Below are positions 1 through 7,417 of a stretch of 64,000 nt of DNA, in pieces. The DNA is taken from NCBI GenBank assembly GCA_015057365.1, contig SVEN01000006.1:1-64000 (forward strand). Reading direction: 5' to 3'. Origin of the DNA: Lachnospiraceae bacterium (lineage in GTDB: Bacteria > Bacillota > Clostridia > Lachnospirales > Lachnospiraceae). Made by a program: the position numbers and the translations under genes. The notes beneath the pieces are model-generated. The model was not told the DNA's origin and searched no databases. It saw nothing but the letters and a program-made list of their open reading frames with translations. How positions within the stretch are numbered: the stretch's first letter is position 1; each line of letters begins with the position of its first letter.

Positions 1-72
1 CTTATCTGCAATTTTCTTTACCAACAAGTCTCTCTCGTCCAAAGCCTGTGTTACCAACATCTTTTCGCTCAT
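1..72 (-). CDS. N-terminal fragment of an unidentified protein
   Basis: Twenty-four codons are visible before the window edge; the rest of the gene lies to the left. The start is supported by a strong GGGAGG ribosome site (about 80-86) ending a few bases before the ATG at 70-72. The peptide begins MSEKMLVTQALDERDLL and is charged and probably helical. I do not recognise the family from this short piece. The ribosome site sits in the 3' arm of a long hairpin (80-123), which suggests control of translation or a terminator of the upstream operon that overlaps this leader. Confidence 0.6.
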   Translation of the reverse strand, partial: MSEKMLVTQALDERDLLVKKIADK

Positions 73-79
73 AAAAATA

Positions 80-123
80 TCCTCCCTTGCAATGTTGTCT
101 CTACAAACCATTGTAAGGGAGGA
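80..123 (-). promoter_or_regulatory. Hairpin sequestering a ribosome binding site
   Basis: Arms of 15 bases (80-94 and 109-123) pair with a single mismatch around a 14-base loop. On the minus strand the 3' arm contains the complete GGGAGGA Shine-Dalgarno sequence of the gene starting at 72, and the 5' arm is its complement TCCTCCC. It may be a translational switch (thermometer or protein-bound leader), or an intrinsic terminator whose arm doubles as ribosome site. No known riboswitch class is recognised. Confidence 0.6.
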
Positions 124-149
124 TTCTTCTTTTGTCATTGAACTTGTAG

Positions 150-195
150 TTCAAAAGTTGCGGGAGCGCAGCGCGCGTAGCAATCAACTTTTGAA
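150..195. repeat. Inverted repeat with GC-rich loop
   Basis: TTCAAAAGTTG at 150-160 and its exact complement CAACTTTTGAA at 185-195 enclose a 24-base GC-rich core (GCGGGAGCGCAGCGCGCG and flanks). It lies just after the stop of the small xre gene on the minus strand, so it could be that operon's transcription end, although no clean T-run follows. Its GC-rich core resembles other intergenic patches near 29.4 and 36.8 kb. Confidence 0.5.
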
Positions 196-208
196 TAGAT
201 ATTGATTT

Positions 209-529
209 TTACGCCGCCTCTTTCCCGAATAACATCTCACAGTATGCAAGCACTCGTCTATCCATGGAACTCGGCATCTCAGAAACTTCATCGGTTGCAA
301 TCGGTGCCCTATTACCGCACACAATTTCATCCATCGGCATCTGAAACAACTCACTGAGCGCATACAGATTGTCCACCGTCGGCATACTTTGACCGTCCAG
401 CCAACGGTATACGCTCTGCACACATCCGAGGCCTAAATATTCCTGTACATCTCTTGCCGAAAGCCCGAGGCGGTCCATAATCCGCCGCAACCGAATTCCG
501 GTTTCTCGTTTGTTGATTAACGGAAACAT
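209..529 (-). CDS. XRE-family helix-turn-helix protein
   Basis: A 106-residue cytoplasmic protein with one Cro/CI-type helix-turn-helix near residues 8-65 (recognition helix around the CVQSVYRW segment). The acidic C-terminal tail has no recognised domain. The ATG at 527-529 is chosen over an upstream in-frame codon because AGGAAGG lies just before it. It starts 31 bases after the hipA stop on the same strand, so it is probably the third gene of the hip operon. It may be an extra regulator of the toxin locus or an unrelated transcription factor read through from it. The partner role is inferred from position only. Confidence 0.75.
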   Translation of the reverse strand: MFPLINKRETGIRLRRIMDRLGLSARDVQEYLGLGCVQSVYRWLDGQSMPTVDNLYALSELFQMPMDEIVCGNRAPIATDEVSEMPSSMDRRVLAYCEMLFGKEAA

Positions 530-560
530 AAGCACCTTCCTTTCCTCGTTCGTCCCCTCG

Positions 561-1823
561 TCAACCCTTATACGCCATGTTGAACGCAGGAGACATTTCC
601 TCTGTTTCACTTCTGCTAAGTCCGTACTGCCCGGCAAATTTTCGCCAGTTTACTTCCACAATATTCTTTATTTCCTTCAACTCGTTTGTTGCCTGTGCCT
701 CCGTTAAACCGTACAATTTCGCAACAGACAATGCCAACTTAAAATCAATCAGATTACTGTCCGAATCCACATTCAGCGATAAGGTATCGCCGTAAATATT
801 CGGATTCACATCGTACATCGGCGACAAAAGCCAGCCCGAATCTCCAATCAAAAATCCGTGATTACGCAAGTGGTCGTCCGTATTGGAAACCGCCATATTA
901 AACACAATTCTACGCCACAGCTCGAGCAGATCTCGTTTCGGCATCATACCGTTTCGCCTGATAATGTTTGCAATATCCGAATACCCAGACCCGTCGGAAG
1001 CATTTGCCCCGTCGTTCTTTCCCAGAAGCGTCATTGCAGAAGCAAAATGAACTCGTCTGTCGCCTACTCTATCAAATCTTTTTGTCAAAAATGTGCTACC
1101 GGTTTTCGAGAAATTTTCCAGTCTTGCCTCCGGCACATTCAGATTACACAGAACCGCCAATTCATGAACCACCATTTCCCATGCACCCACGTTTGTTTCG
1201 TCGTGTTTTGACGGAAACTTTGCAATCCACAAGGAACCGTCCGGCGCAAGTACAGAAGCCTTCGGTCTTGCACCACCCAAGGATGAGCCGGGAGCCACCA
1301 ACTGCTTCAACCATTTCTCTTCCATCCCGTCATCGTTCTTTTCAAATGCCAATGATGCCGATTCTAACTTTCGAAGTGTGGTCCAAGGCGGTGTTGCCAG
1401 TTCTTTGTCATCCGACAAAAAAGCCCCTCCCTGTGATGTGGAAAATCTAAGGCCACCCATTCTCGTTTCGTCATACACACCCAGAAGGAAATCAACCTCC
1501 GTAAGAGTTCTTGGTTTTCTTTCCTCCTTTTTCGCAATGATTGCCTCCCTCCGCTTCATCAGAAGACGTCCCCATCTGTCCGGACAGGAATCCGCAAACA
1601 TACCGAATATCGTTTTATCTGCCGGCGCATACTGTCGCCCCGCAAACAATTTCAAATCCGGGTCCAAACTCATATTATTATTCAAATCGTTCAGCCAATC
1701 CTCGCAATACGAAAAAGAAAGTATCTGTTTCCCTTTCCCACCGTCCACATATAGCGTTCCTATCAGCGACGGACTCTCCGATTTCCAATTCTCATATACA
1801 TAAATTTCATTTACATCATTCAT
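561..1823 (-). CDS. hipA: HipA-family serine/threonine kinase toxin
   Basis: A full-length HipA-like kinase of 420 residues. HipA toxins phosphorylate a cytoplasmic target (glutamyl-tRNA synthetase in E. coli) and cause growth arrest; the target here is unknown. Visible features are an N-terminal subdomain (about 1-125), a glycine-rich loop GSSLGGARPKA at 179-189, the ATP-site lysine in WIAKF near 202, the catalytic NTDDHLRNHG at 314-323, and the metal-binding YDVNP at 337-341. All key motifs are intact, so an active kinase is expected. It starts 3 bases after the hipB stop with a GGGAG ribosome site, the usual antitoxin-first order. The strand partner and co-transcription make the assignment firm. 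Confidence 0.92.
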   Translation of the reverse strand: MNDVNEIYVYENWKSESPSLIGTLYVDGGKGKQILSFSYCEDWLNDLNNNMSLDPDLKLFAGRQYAPADKTIFGMFADSCPDRWGRLLMKRREAIIAKKEERKPRTLTEVDFLLGVYDETRMGGLRFSTSQGGAFLSDDKELATPPWTTLRKLESASLAFEKNDDGMEEKWLKQLVAPGSSLGGARPKASVLAPDGSLWIAKFPSKHDETNVGAWEMVVHELAVLCNLNVPEARLENFSKTGSTFLTKRFDRVGDRRVHFASAMTLLGKNDGANASDGSGYSDIANIIRRNGMMPKRDLLELWRRIVFNMAVSNTDDHLRNHGFLIGDSGWLLSPMYDVNPNIYGDTLSLNVDSDSNLIDFKLALSVAKLYGLTEAQATNELKEIKNIVEVNWRKFAGQYGLSRSETEEMSPAFNMAYKG

Positions 1824-1826
1824 GTG

Positions 1827-2141
1827 CTATCTCCCTTTTGCCCTCTTCGGAGCAGTCAATTGCAAATCCTGCAATCTTCTTCCGAATTCATCATCCCTTG
1901 CCACCAGCTCCAAATCCTTCTCCAGTCCTCCCAGCGCATTCAATACCGCTGCGTAGGTTCCGATTGCCACCGTAGGACTTCCTTTTTCCACTGACCACAA
2001 CGTTGCCCTGCTGATCCCCGCACGTTCCGCAACCAGCTCTGTGGAAAGATTACGGCGCAACCTTGCAAGCTTAATCTGCTCTCCCATCGTTTCCAATGTT
2101 TTTTGTGTTTCCGGCATAACTGCCACTGTCTTTTTGCTCAT
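1827..2141 (-). CDS. hipB: HipB-type antitoxin, XRE DNA-binding protein
   Basis: A 104-residue protein with a central XRE helix-turn-helix (about residues 20-75; segments NLSTELVAERAGISRATLW and VEKGSPTVAIGTYAAVLNALGG). HipB antitoxins bind HipA and repress their own operon. The gene precedes hipA with 3 bases between stop and start. The ATG at 2139-2141 follows an AGAGGTG ribosome site. The promoter upstream carries inverted repeats over its -10 box, as expected for autoregulation. The C-terminal tail is basic (PKRAKGR). Confidence 0.9.
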   Translation of the reverse strand: MSKKTVAVMPETQKTLETMGEQIKLARLRRNLSTELVAERAGISRATLWSVEKGSPTVAIGTYAAVLNALGGLEKDLELVARDDEFGRRLQDLQLTAPKRAKGR

Positions 2142-2156
2142 ATCTAATCACCTCTT

Positions 2157-2207
2157 ATGTTTAATATAATAAACGTTATTTACCTTTTTGTCAATCTTAT
2201 TAAACAT
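2157..2207 (-). promoter_or_regulatory. hipBA promoter with overlapping operator repeats
   Basis: On the minus strand TTGACA (2189-2194) and TATTAT (2166-2171) are separated by 17 bases, a near-consensus housekeeping promoter reading into hipB. ATGTTTAAT at 2157-2165 and its complement ATTAAACAT at 2199-2207 flank the core promoter, and GTTTA/TAAAC half-sites at 2159-2174 form a second palindrome over the -10 box. These are likely HipB binding sites; that part is inference. Confidence 0.7.
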
Positions 2208-2285
2208 AGTATTTCATTTTCTTTTTGATTTATTCAAAAAAACAACACGCATTTTCTGCGTGTTGTCTTCATTTTAGAGTATTAC

Positions 2286-3035
2286 TCACTCCACCTTCTT
2301 TATCGTCACCTTCGGTCTATCCCCCGCTGCAAACCACGCCGGCTGCTGCAGCACCGTCACTTCCACCGTATCTCCCGGCTTCGCCCAGTCAAAGCTGCTT
2401 GCGCTGACATCCATTCTGCCGTATTCCGGTGATTCCACCGTACCTCCCCCCGTGCCGAACCCCATAGATTCGGAGCTGCTTACCACAGTTGCCCGAAAGG
2501 TCCCCATCTGATTGTAGGCATAGCGCTGTGCCTTACCGATGAGCTCCCATATTTCTTCTGCCTTCTCATCGAATTTCACACGGTAAATTAGGCTCTTATC
2601 CCCTTTGGTCCTCTCGATGTAGAGATAACGCTGCTGAGGACTCATCACTGTGACCCTTTCTCCGCTACGTGCTTGCACAAGCGGTGCATAGTCGTAAATT
2701 TCGTACTTTGCTCCGTCCTTTGCCAGGATGGTAAAATCACTGAAATTCACATCCCTGTTTTCCAACAACGTCTTATCCCAAGCATAAGGCGAAGCTTCTT
2801 CAAAGGTCCCTGCTTTCGTACAGACAGAGACCAGCTTTGCAAACAATTCCTCCCGGAACGGATTCTCCTCACTGCACACAAACTTTCCGTCCTTGTCAAA
2901 ATAGGCAGCCTCCGCCTTTTTCATGTTGGCAAAGGATGCATACCAAAGGATAAACAGCCCACCGAGCACAAGCACAACCGCTGCCAAAGAAATTCCCAAC
3001 GCACGTCCGACTTTCTTGCCTTTTCGTTTTGCCAT
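2286..3035 (-). CDS. Membrane-anchored protein of unknown function
   Basis: A 249-residue protein with a basic N-terminus (MAKRKGKKVGR), one transmembrane helix near residues 11-33, and a soluble, probably extracytoplasmic domain of about 210 residues. The C-terminal third (SSFDWAKPGDTVEVTVLQQP and following) looks like a small beta-barrel. I recognise no enzyme motif. A GGGGGAG ribosome site precedes the ATG. It lies downstream of the GH31 gene on the same strand but is separated from it by two hairpins, so co-transcription is uncertain. Confidence 0.75.
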   Translation of the reverse strand: MAKRKGKKVGRALGISLAAVVLVLGGLFILWYASFANMKKAEAAYFDKDGKFVCSEENPFREELFAKLVSVCTKAGTFEEASPYAWDKTLLENRDVNFSDFTILAKDGAKYEIYDYAPLVQARSGERVTVMSPQQRYLYIERTKGDKSLIYRVKFDEKAEEIWELIGKAQRYAYNQMGTFRATVVSSSESMGFGTGGGTVESPEYGRMDVSASSFDWAKPGDTVEVTVLQQPAWFAAGDRPKVTIKKVE

Positions 3036-3059
3036 CGCTTCTCCCCCTTCTCAATAGAC

Positions 3060-3122
3060 CGAACTGTCGCAATTTCTGCGACAGTTCGCCGCGGACAGTT
3101 ATCGCAAAAACTGCGACAACTG
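3060..3122. repeat. Two tandem related hairpins between genes
   Basis: CGAACTGTCGCA (3060-3071) pairs perfectly with TGCGACAGTTCG (3077-3088) over a 5-base loop. A second, less perfect hairpin follows (3096-3106 with 3112-3122), built from the same TCGCA/TGCGA core. They fill the gap after the GH31 stop. No T-run follows on either strand, so they resemble REP-like palindromes or RNA-processing sites more than classic terminators. Confidence 0.6.
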
Positions 3123-3146
3123 CTTCTGCCTTATCATCACGTATCT

Positions 3147-5459
3147 TTAAAACTCTACAATCGTATCTTCCTCGTCAACCGTTACCTTCGCTCCCTCAAC
3201 GCTCTCCACCTTCCGGTTCATGAGTCTCACCGTAAATGCCTTGCCTTCCTCCGCATCTACGTCAAATTCCACCTTACCGTCCTTCTGGCTTACGGTCAGG
3301 ATAATGTCCTCTTCCTTTGCCATGCTGTACACGGACTTGGTCAGAGTCATGCCTTCCGCAAGGCCGTAGACTCTTAATTCCACACCATCCGCATAATCAT
3401 AATCCGGCTTGTCATCATGAGCACCAAGAGCAATAATAGAACCTTCCTTTACCATCAGCGGAATGCTGCAGTAATCGTGGTGCTCGCTGTACCACTTACC
3501 GCCCTCGTATTCCTTGCCGGTGAAGAAGTTAGTCCAAGTACCCTCCGGCAGGTAGAATTCGCCGATGCCGTCCTCACGGAAAATCGGCGCAACCAGGAGG
3601 CTGTCGCCCAGCATGTACTGCTTGTCCAAGTAGCTGCAGTTCTTATCCTCCGGGAATTCCAGCACCATGCTACGCATGGTCGGGATGCCGGTGTTGCTTG
3701 TATAGATGGCCGTCTCGTACAGGTACGGCATCAGTTTTGCTTTCAGGCGGGTGAAGAACCGGCACACGTCCACCGCTTCCTCATCGTACACCCACGGTAC
3801 CCGGTAAGAGGTACTGCCGTGCAAACGGCTGTGGGAAGAAAGGAGACCGAAGGCCACCCAACGCTTGTACACATCCGGGGTGGAGGTATGCTCGAAACCG
3901 CCGATGTCGTGAGCCCAGAAGCCGAAGCCGCTCATCAGCAGGGACAAACCGCCCCGCAGGCTTTCTTCCATGGATTCGTAGTCCGACCAGCAGTCGCCGC
4001 CCCAGTGTACCGGGAACCGCTGTCCGCCCACCGTAGCGGAACGGGCAAACAGCACCGCTTCGCCTTTTCCGCGTTTGCGCGTGAGAAGCTCGTAAACGCA
4101 TTTGTTATATAAATGGGTGTAATAGTTGTGCATTTTCTTCGGATCGGAGCCGTCAAAGTACACCGCATCCACCGGGATGCGCTCGCCGAAGTCCGTCTTA
4201 AAGCAATCCACACCCATATCAAGCAGCACTTCCAGCTTTTCCTGGAACCATGCATAGGCCGCCGGATTGGTAAAGTCCACAATGGCCATGCCCGGCTGCC
4301 ACATATCCCACTGGTACACCTGACCGTTCGGACGCTTGATAAAGTAGCCCTTCTCCATGCCCTCCGCAAAGAGCCGGGACTCCTGCCCGATGTAGGAATT
4401 AATCCAAACACAGATATTTAAGCCCTTTTCCTTGATTCGTTTTAACATTCCCTCCGGGTCCGGGAATACCCGCTCATCCCACACAAAATCCGACCAGTGG
4501 AATTCCTTCATCCAACAGCAGTCGAAATGGAAGGTCCGAAGCGGAATCCCACGGTCTAACATGCCGTCGATAAAGCTCATGACCGTTGCTTCGTCATAGC
4601 TGGTGGTAAAAGAAGTGGACAGCCACAAACCGAAGGTCCACGGTGCCGGCAGGGACGGCTTGCCCGTCAAATCCGTATACGCCACCAGCACATCCTTCAT
4701 ACTATCTCCCCCGAAGAGGAAGTAATCCAGATAGCCGCCCTCCACGGAAAACTCCGCTCTCGTTACCATCTCCGTGCCCAGTTCAAAGGACACCTTTTCC
4801 GGGTGATTGACCAATACGCCGTAGCCCTTATTAGACACATAGAACGGAATGTTTTTGTAGGCCTGCTCCGTGCTGGTGCCGCCGTCCTCGTTCCAAATAT
4901 CGATGCTCTGTCCGTTCTTTACAAAGGGAGTAAAATGCTCGCCGGTGCCGTACAAAAGCTCGCCTACCCCCAGGGAAAGCTGCTGGCGGATATAGGTATC
5001 CACAAAATCACCCTTGTCGTAATAATCGCCCTTCCAGTCGGTCTTCACAAGCGCCAGGTCCTTACCGGTACTCTTGGTCAGCACCTTGCCGTCTTTTATG
5101 TATGTCATGGACCACGGCTCCTTCGTAATCACGAGAGAAAGGCTGCCGCTTTCCACTACGATTTTCTCGTTATCTTCCGTCACAGCAAGGGGACACTCCT
5201 GCATGTTCAGTTCAAAGGCAGGCTCCTTTACCACCGCCCCCAAGTGATGGTAGGTCTGTACCCGCAGAACGTCCTTCCGCGGGGAGCTTACCTTTACCGT
5301 CAGGTTAATGCCGCCCAAGGTACAGCCCTTATTATACACGCGGTTCGTCGGTGCGCATATCGTCACCTCGGTGTCCGTTGTCTTAATAAAATACGCCTCT
5401 GCCGGGGCAAACAACTGCACCCCTTCCTTTTGTAACCAACATCCGTTGCTGAATTTCAT
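3147..5459 (-). CDS. yicI: GH31 alpha-xylosidase (YicI type)
   Basis: A 770-residue family 31 glycoside hydrolase that should release alpha-xylose from xyloglucan oligosaccharides or isoprimeverose-like sugars. Length and N-terminus (MKFSNGCWLQKEGVQLF) match the E. coli YicI family. The (beta/alpha)8 barrel carries the nucleophile Asp423 in KTDFGE and the acid/base Asp489 in WGGDCWSDYESM; the 66-residue spacing equals that of YicI. The ATG at 5457-5459 is preferred over an upstream in-frame codon because AGGAGAAGG precedes it. There is no signal peptide, so the enzyme is cytoplasmic. It follows the SGNH esterase gene by about 70 bases and is probably co-transcribed with it. Alpha-glucosidase activity cannot be excluded. 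Confidence 0.92.
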   Translation of the reverse strand: MKFSNGCWLQKEGVQLFAPAEAYFIKTTDTEVTICAPTNRVYNKGCTLGGINLTVKVSSPRKDVLRVQTYHHLGAVVKEPAFELNMQECPLAVTEDNEKIVVESGSLSLVITKEPWSMTYIKDGKVLTKSTGKDLALVKTDWKGDYYDKGDFVDTYIRQQLSLGVGELLYGTGEHFTPFVKNGQSIDIWNEDGGTSTEQAYKNIPFYVSNKGYGVLVNHPEKVSFELGTEMVTRAEFSVEGGYLDYFLFGGDSMKDVLVAYTDLTGKPSLPAPWTFGLWLSTSFTTSYDEATVMSFIDGMLDRGIPLRTFHFDCCWMKEFHWSDFVWDERVFPDPEGMLKRIKEKGLNICVWINSYIGQESRLFAEGMEKGYFIKRPNGQVYQWDMWQPGMAIVDFTNPAAYAWFQEKLEVLLDMGVDCFKTDFGERIPVDAVYFDGSDPKKMHNYYTHLYNKCVYELLTRKRGKGEAVLFARSATVGGQRFPVHWGGDCWSDYESMEESLRGGLSLLMSGFGFWAHDIGGFEHTSTPDVYKRWVAFGLLSSHSRLHGSTSYRVPWVYDEEAVDVCRFFTRLKAKLMPYLYETAIYTSNTGIPTMRSMVLEFPEDKNCSYLDKQYMLGDSLLVAPIFREDGIGEFYLPEGTWTNFFTGKEYEGGKWYSEHHDYCSIPLMVKEGSIIALGAHDDKPDYDYADGVELRVYGLAEGMTLTKSVYSMAKEEDIILTVSQKDGKVEFDVDAEEGKAFTVRLMNRKVESVEGAKVTVDEEDTIVEF

Positions 5460-5528
5460 AAGCCTTCTCCTTTTTATGCACCGATTGCCATGACTCCCCA
5501 AAGCCATGGCAACCTCTTTTCCTGTCAT

Positions 5529-6638
5529 TTACTTGCTGATCGTCTCAAAAATCGTCTGCCCGTACAAACGAATCGCGAAATCGTTCGGGTGATTTACGCA
5601 GTTACCGGTGTAGTTGAAGTACTTCTTTCCGCGATTCTCCATTTCCTGAAACATGCTGTGTACCGGAGCCGCCGCCATACCTTCATGGGACTTTGCATAG
5701 TCCGTCAGCGCCTTCTCATAGTTCAGCAGACCATCGTTCTGATAGGTCGGAATCTCGGTATTGGCAGTCATAGCCGGGTACAGCACAAACTCACAGTTCG
5801 GATTCCGCTTCTTAAGCTCGGTAATAATCTCGTCAATATAGCCCATAAACTGCTCCGTCGGGTCCCACATGCAATTCATACCGAAGCCGATAAATACAAG
5901 GTCCGGCACATCCACACGGTCAAACAGCTCGTTTACATGCTCCACGCCCCACTGTGCGGTGGAACCGCCGGAGGATAAGTTGTCCTTTGTAATCTCCGCC
6001 TGCGGATACTCTTCCCGAAGCTTTCTCGTCACCAGCTCCGCCCACACCGGCATATACGGATAACGGTCGGACTGTACCTTCATCGGGTTTAAAGAGCCCA
6101 TATCCACCGCCGGCTCGTCGGCACCGCTGGCTTCCCAGCCCGCCGTAATACTGTCTCCGAAATATACGATATGAAGCGGCTTTCCGCTCTCTAATCTCTC
6201 ATAGGTCTTTGTAAGGCGGGCACCCATACGCTCCGGCACAAGTCCGTTCCAGCTCTCTGCCGCCTCATAGGTCACCAGAGACTGATATTTGAACACAAAC
6301 GGAAGAATCATGGTGAATTCCTTTTTGCCCTCCAGGCATAACCAGCCTGCCCAAGGTTCGTCGTTATACGGCTTAATGTATTCTTCTCTTGTAAGTACCG
6401 GAATCCGACTTCCTTCTGTACGTACAATCCCGCGCTTCGTTACGGTGTAATCCTTGCCTTCCTCGTACACAACCGTGCCGTCATGATTCGTAATCTTTGT
6501 AATCTTCTTCGGGGTATAGAGCAAATTTCCGCCCCGCTCCTGCTTTTCCGCATCCTCGTAAAAGCATACGGACTCTTCCCAAATTTCGCCGCCCTTCCAA
6601 ACCGGTGCAAGCCATTCGTTTAATCTGTTTTCCGCCAT
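5529..6638 (-). CDS. SGNH/GDSL hydrolase, probable carbohydrate esterase
   Basis: A 369-residue cytoplasmic esterase-like protein. An N-terminal beta-rich domain (about 1-145) precedes an SGNH domain with the nucleophile Ser163 in YFGDSITAG, the oxyanion glycine in SSGGS, an asparagine in FGMNCMW, and a C-terminal NHPNDF carrying the catalytic His/Asp pair. This two-domain layout is typical of acetyl-xylan esterases of the GDSL type. The neighbouring GH31 gene on the same strand supports a role in removing acetyl groups from hemicellulose oligosaccharides. The start follows an AAGGAGAAGG ribosome site, 13 bases after the stop of the zinc-ribbon gene. The exact substrate is inferred. Confidence 0.85.
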   Translation of the reverse strand: MAENRLNEWLAPVWKGGEIWEESVCFYEDAEKQERGGNLLYTPKKITKITNHDGTVVYEEGKDYTVTKRGIVRTEGSRIPVLTREEYIKPYNDEPWAGWLCLEGKKEFTMILPFVFKYQSLVTYEAAESWNGLVPERMGARLTKTYERLESGKPLHIVYFGDSITAGWEASGADEPAVDMGSLNPMKVQSDRYPYMPVWAELVTRKLREEYPQAEITKDNLSSGGSTAQWGVEHVNELFDRVDVPDLVFIGFGMNCMWDPTEQFMGYIDEIITELKKRNPNCEFVLYPAMTANTEIPTYQNDGLLNYEKALTDYAKSHEGMAAAPVHSMFQEMENRGKKYFNYTGNCVNHPNDFAIRLYGQTIFETISK

Positions 6639-6651
6639 AACCCTTCTCCTT

Positions 6652-7110
6652 TTATTTCTTTTTCAGAAAATGATACTGCCCCGTTATCCTCGGGTGCCCC
6701 TTCGGACGTTCCCCCACATCCTCATGAAATGCCGCCCGCAGACCTCCGGTTAATTCCTTCATACATTCCGGGCAAAATCTGCCGTAGCGGATGGCGCAAC
6801 CGCACCTCTCGCATTGCAGGAAAAACTTGCTACCCTCCGGGATCTCCAATCTCCCCTTTTTCAGGAAGTGCTTAATCACTTCCGTTTTTACCCCTGTAGC
6901 GGACGCAATCACCGGTGCCGGAGACGGTCCGTGCTCTCCGAGAAACTTCTTTACTTTACCGAAATCATCATACTCCCGACAACCGCAGGCTCTGCACTCA
7001 TACTCGCCTCCGGAAAGGTAATACATCTTGCCGCCGCACTCATCGCACTGCACCGGACGGCTCTGTATAATCATGCGTTCCAAATTTTTCGAACGATCAT
7101 TTTCCAGCAT
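6652..7110 (-). CDS. YvyF-like zinc-ribbon protein
   Basis: A 152-residue protein with two cysteine clusters. The first (CDECGG ... CRACGC, about residues 20-46) and the second (CERCGC ... CPEC, about 100-118) each look like a zinc ribbon. Between them lies a helical segment, VKKFLGEHGPSPAPVIASAT followed by GVKTEVIKHFLKKGRLEI, that resembles the small DNA-binding-like domain of the Firmicutes flagellar-operon protein YvyF. GGGAGGTGA before the ATG at 7108-7110 fixes the start. It is the first gene of an apparent operon with the esterase and GH31 enzyme. A regulatory role there would be new and is only inferred. Confidence 0.75.
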   Translation of the reverse strand: MLENDRSKNLERMIIQSRPVQCDECGGKMYYLSGGEYECRACGCREYDDFGKVKKFLGEHGPSPAPVIASATGVKTEVIKHFLKKGRLEIPEGSKFFLQCERCGCAIRYGRFCPECMKELTGGLRAAFHEDVGERPKGHPRITGQYHFLKKK

Positions 7111-7147
7111 ACCGTCACCTCCCTGTTCCGCAACTTCTATCGGTTCT

Positions 7148-7176
7148 ATTATACTATATTTCCTTCCGTTGTACAA
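7148..7176 (-). promoter_or_regulatory. Promoter of the zinc-ribbon/esterase/GH31 operon
   Basis: On the minus strand TTGTAC (7171-7176) and TATAAT (7148-7153) are 17 bases apart, placing transcription start about 35 bases before the ATG at 7110. It is divergent from the small-RNA promoter at 7235-7263. Confidence 0.7.
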
Positions 7177-7234
7177 TCAAAAACAGCAGTTTTACAACTG
7201 AGGAAGCAGAATTCTATCATTTTTGTTAGAATTA

Positions 7235-7263
7235 TTTACATTTTCTTAAGACAGTGCTACACT
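7235..7263 (+). promoter_or_regulatory. Promoter of the candidate small RNA
   Basis: TTTACA (7235-7240) and TACACT (7258-7263) are separated by 17 bases on the plus strand. No ORF follows before a strong terminator at 7376-7407. Confidence 0.65.
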
Positions 7264-7269
7264 AGGACC

Positions 7270-7407
7270 GTAGACCTACAGAAATGATTTCAACTTATAA
7301 GTATAGATAAGTAACACCCTAATAAGCTAACTACTAACTCAAAAATACCTCAAAAGTTCCCTTAAGTGGGAGAAACAGCACTTACCATTGATAAAGTGCT
7401 GTTTTTT
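7270..7407 (+). ncRNA. Candidate small non-coding RNA, about 138 nt
   Basis: A promoter and an intrinsic terminator bracket 138 bases with no ORF longer than eight codons and no ribosome site. The next genes on both sides are on the minus strand, so this transcript has no mRNA to lead. Possible internal stems include GTAG/CTAC near 7271-7279, ACTTAT/ATAAGT near 7292-7312, and TCCC/GGGA near 7358-7371. It does not match 6S, tmRNA, SRP or RNase P as far as I can see. The existence of a transcript is inferred from signals only. Confidence 0.55.
7376..7407 (+). terminator. Intrinsic terminator, probably bidirectional
   Basis: An 8-bp stem (CAGCACTT 7376-7383 with AAGTGCTG 7394-7401) is followed by TTTTTT at 7402-7407. 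It ends the plus-strand small RNA and lies just after the rsmH stop on the other strand. Confidence 0.8.
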
Positions 7408-7417
7408 CTTTGCTTTT

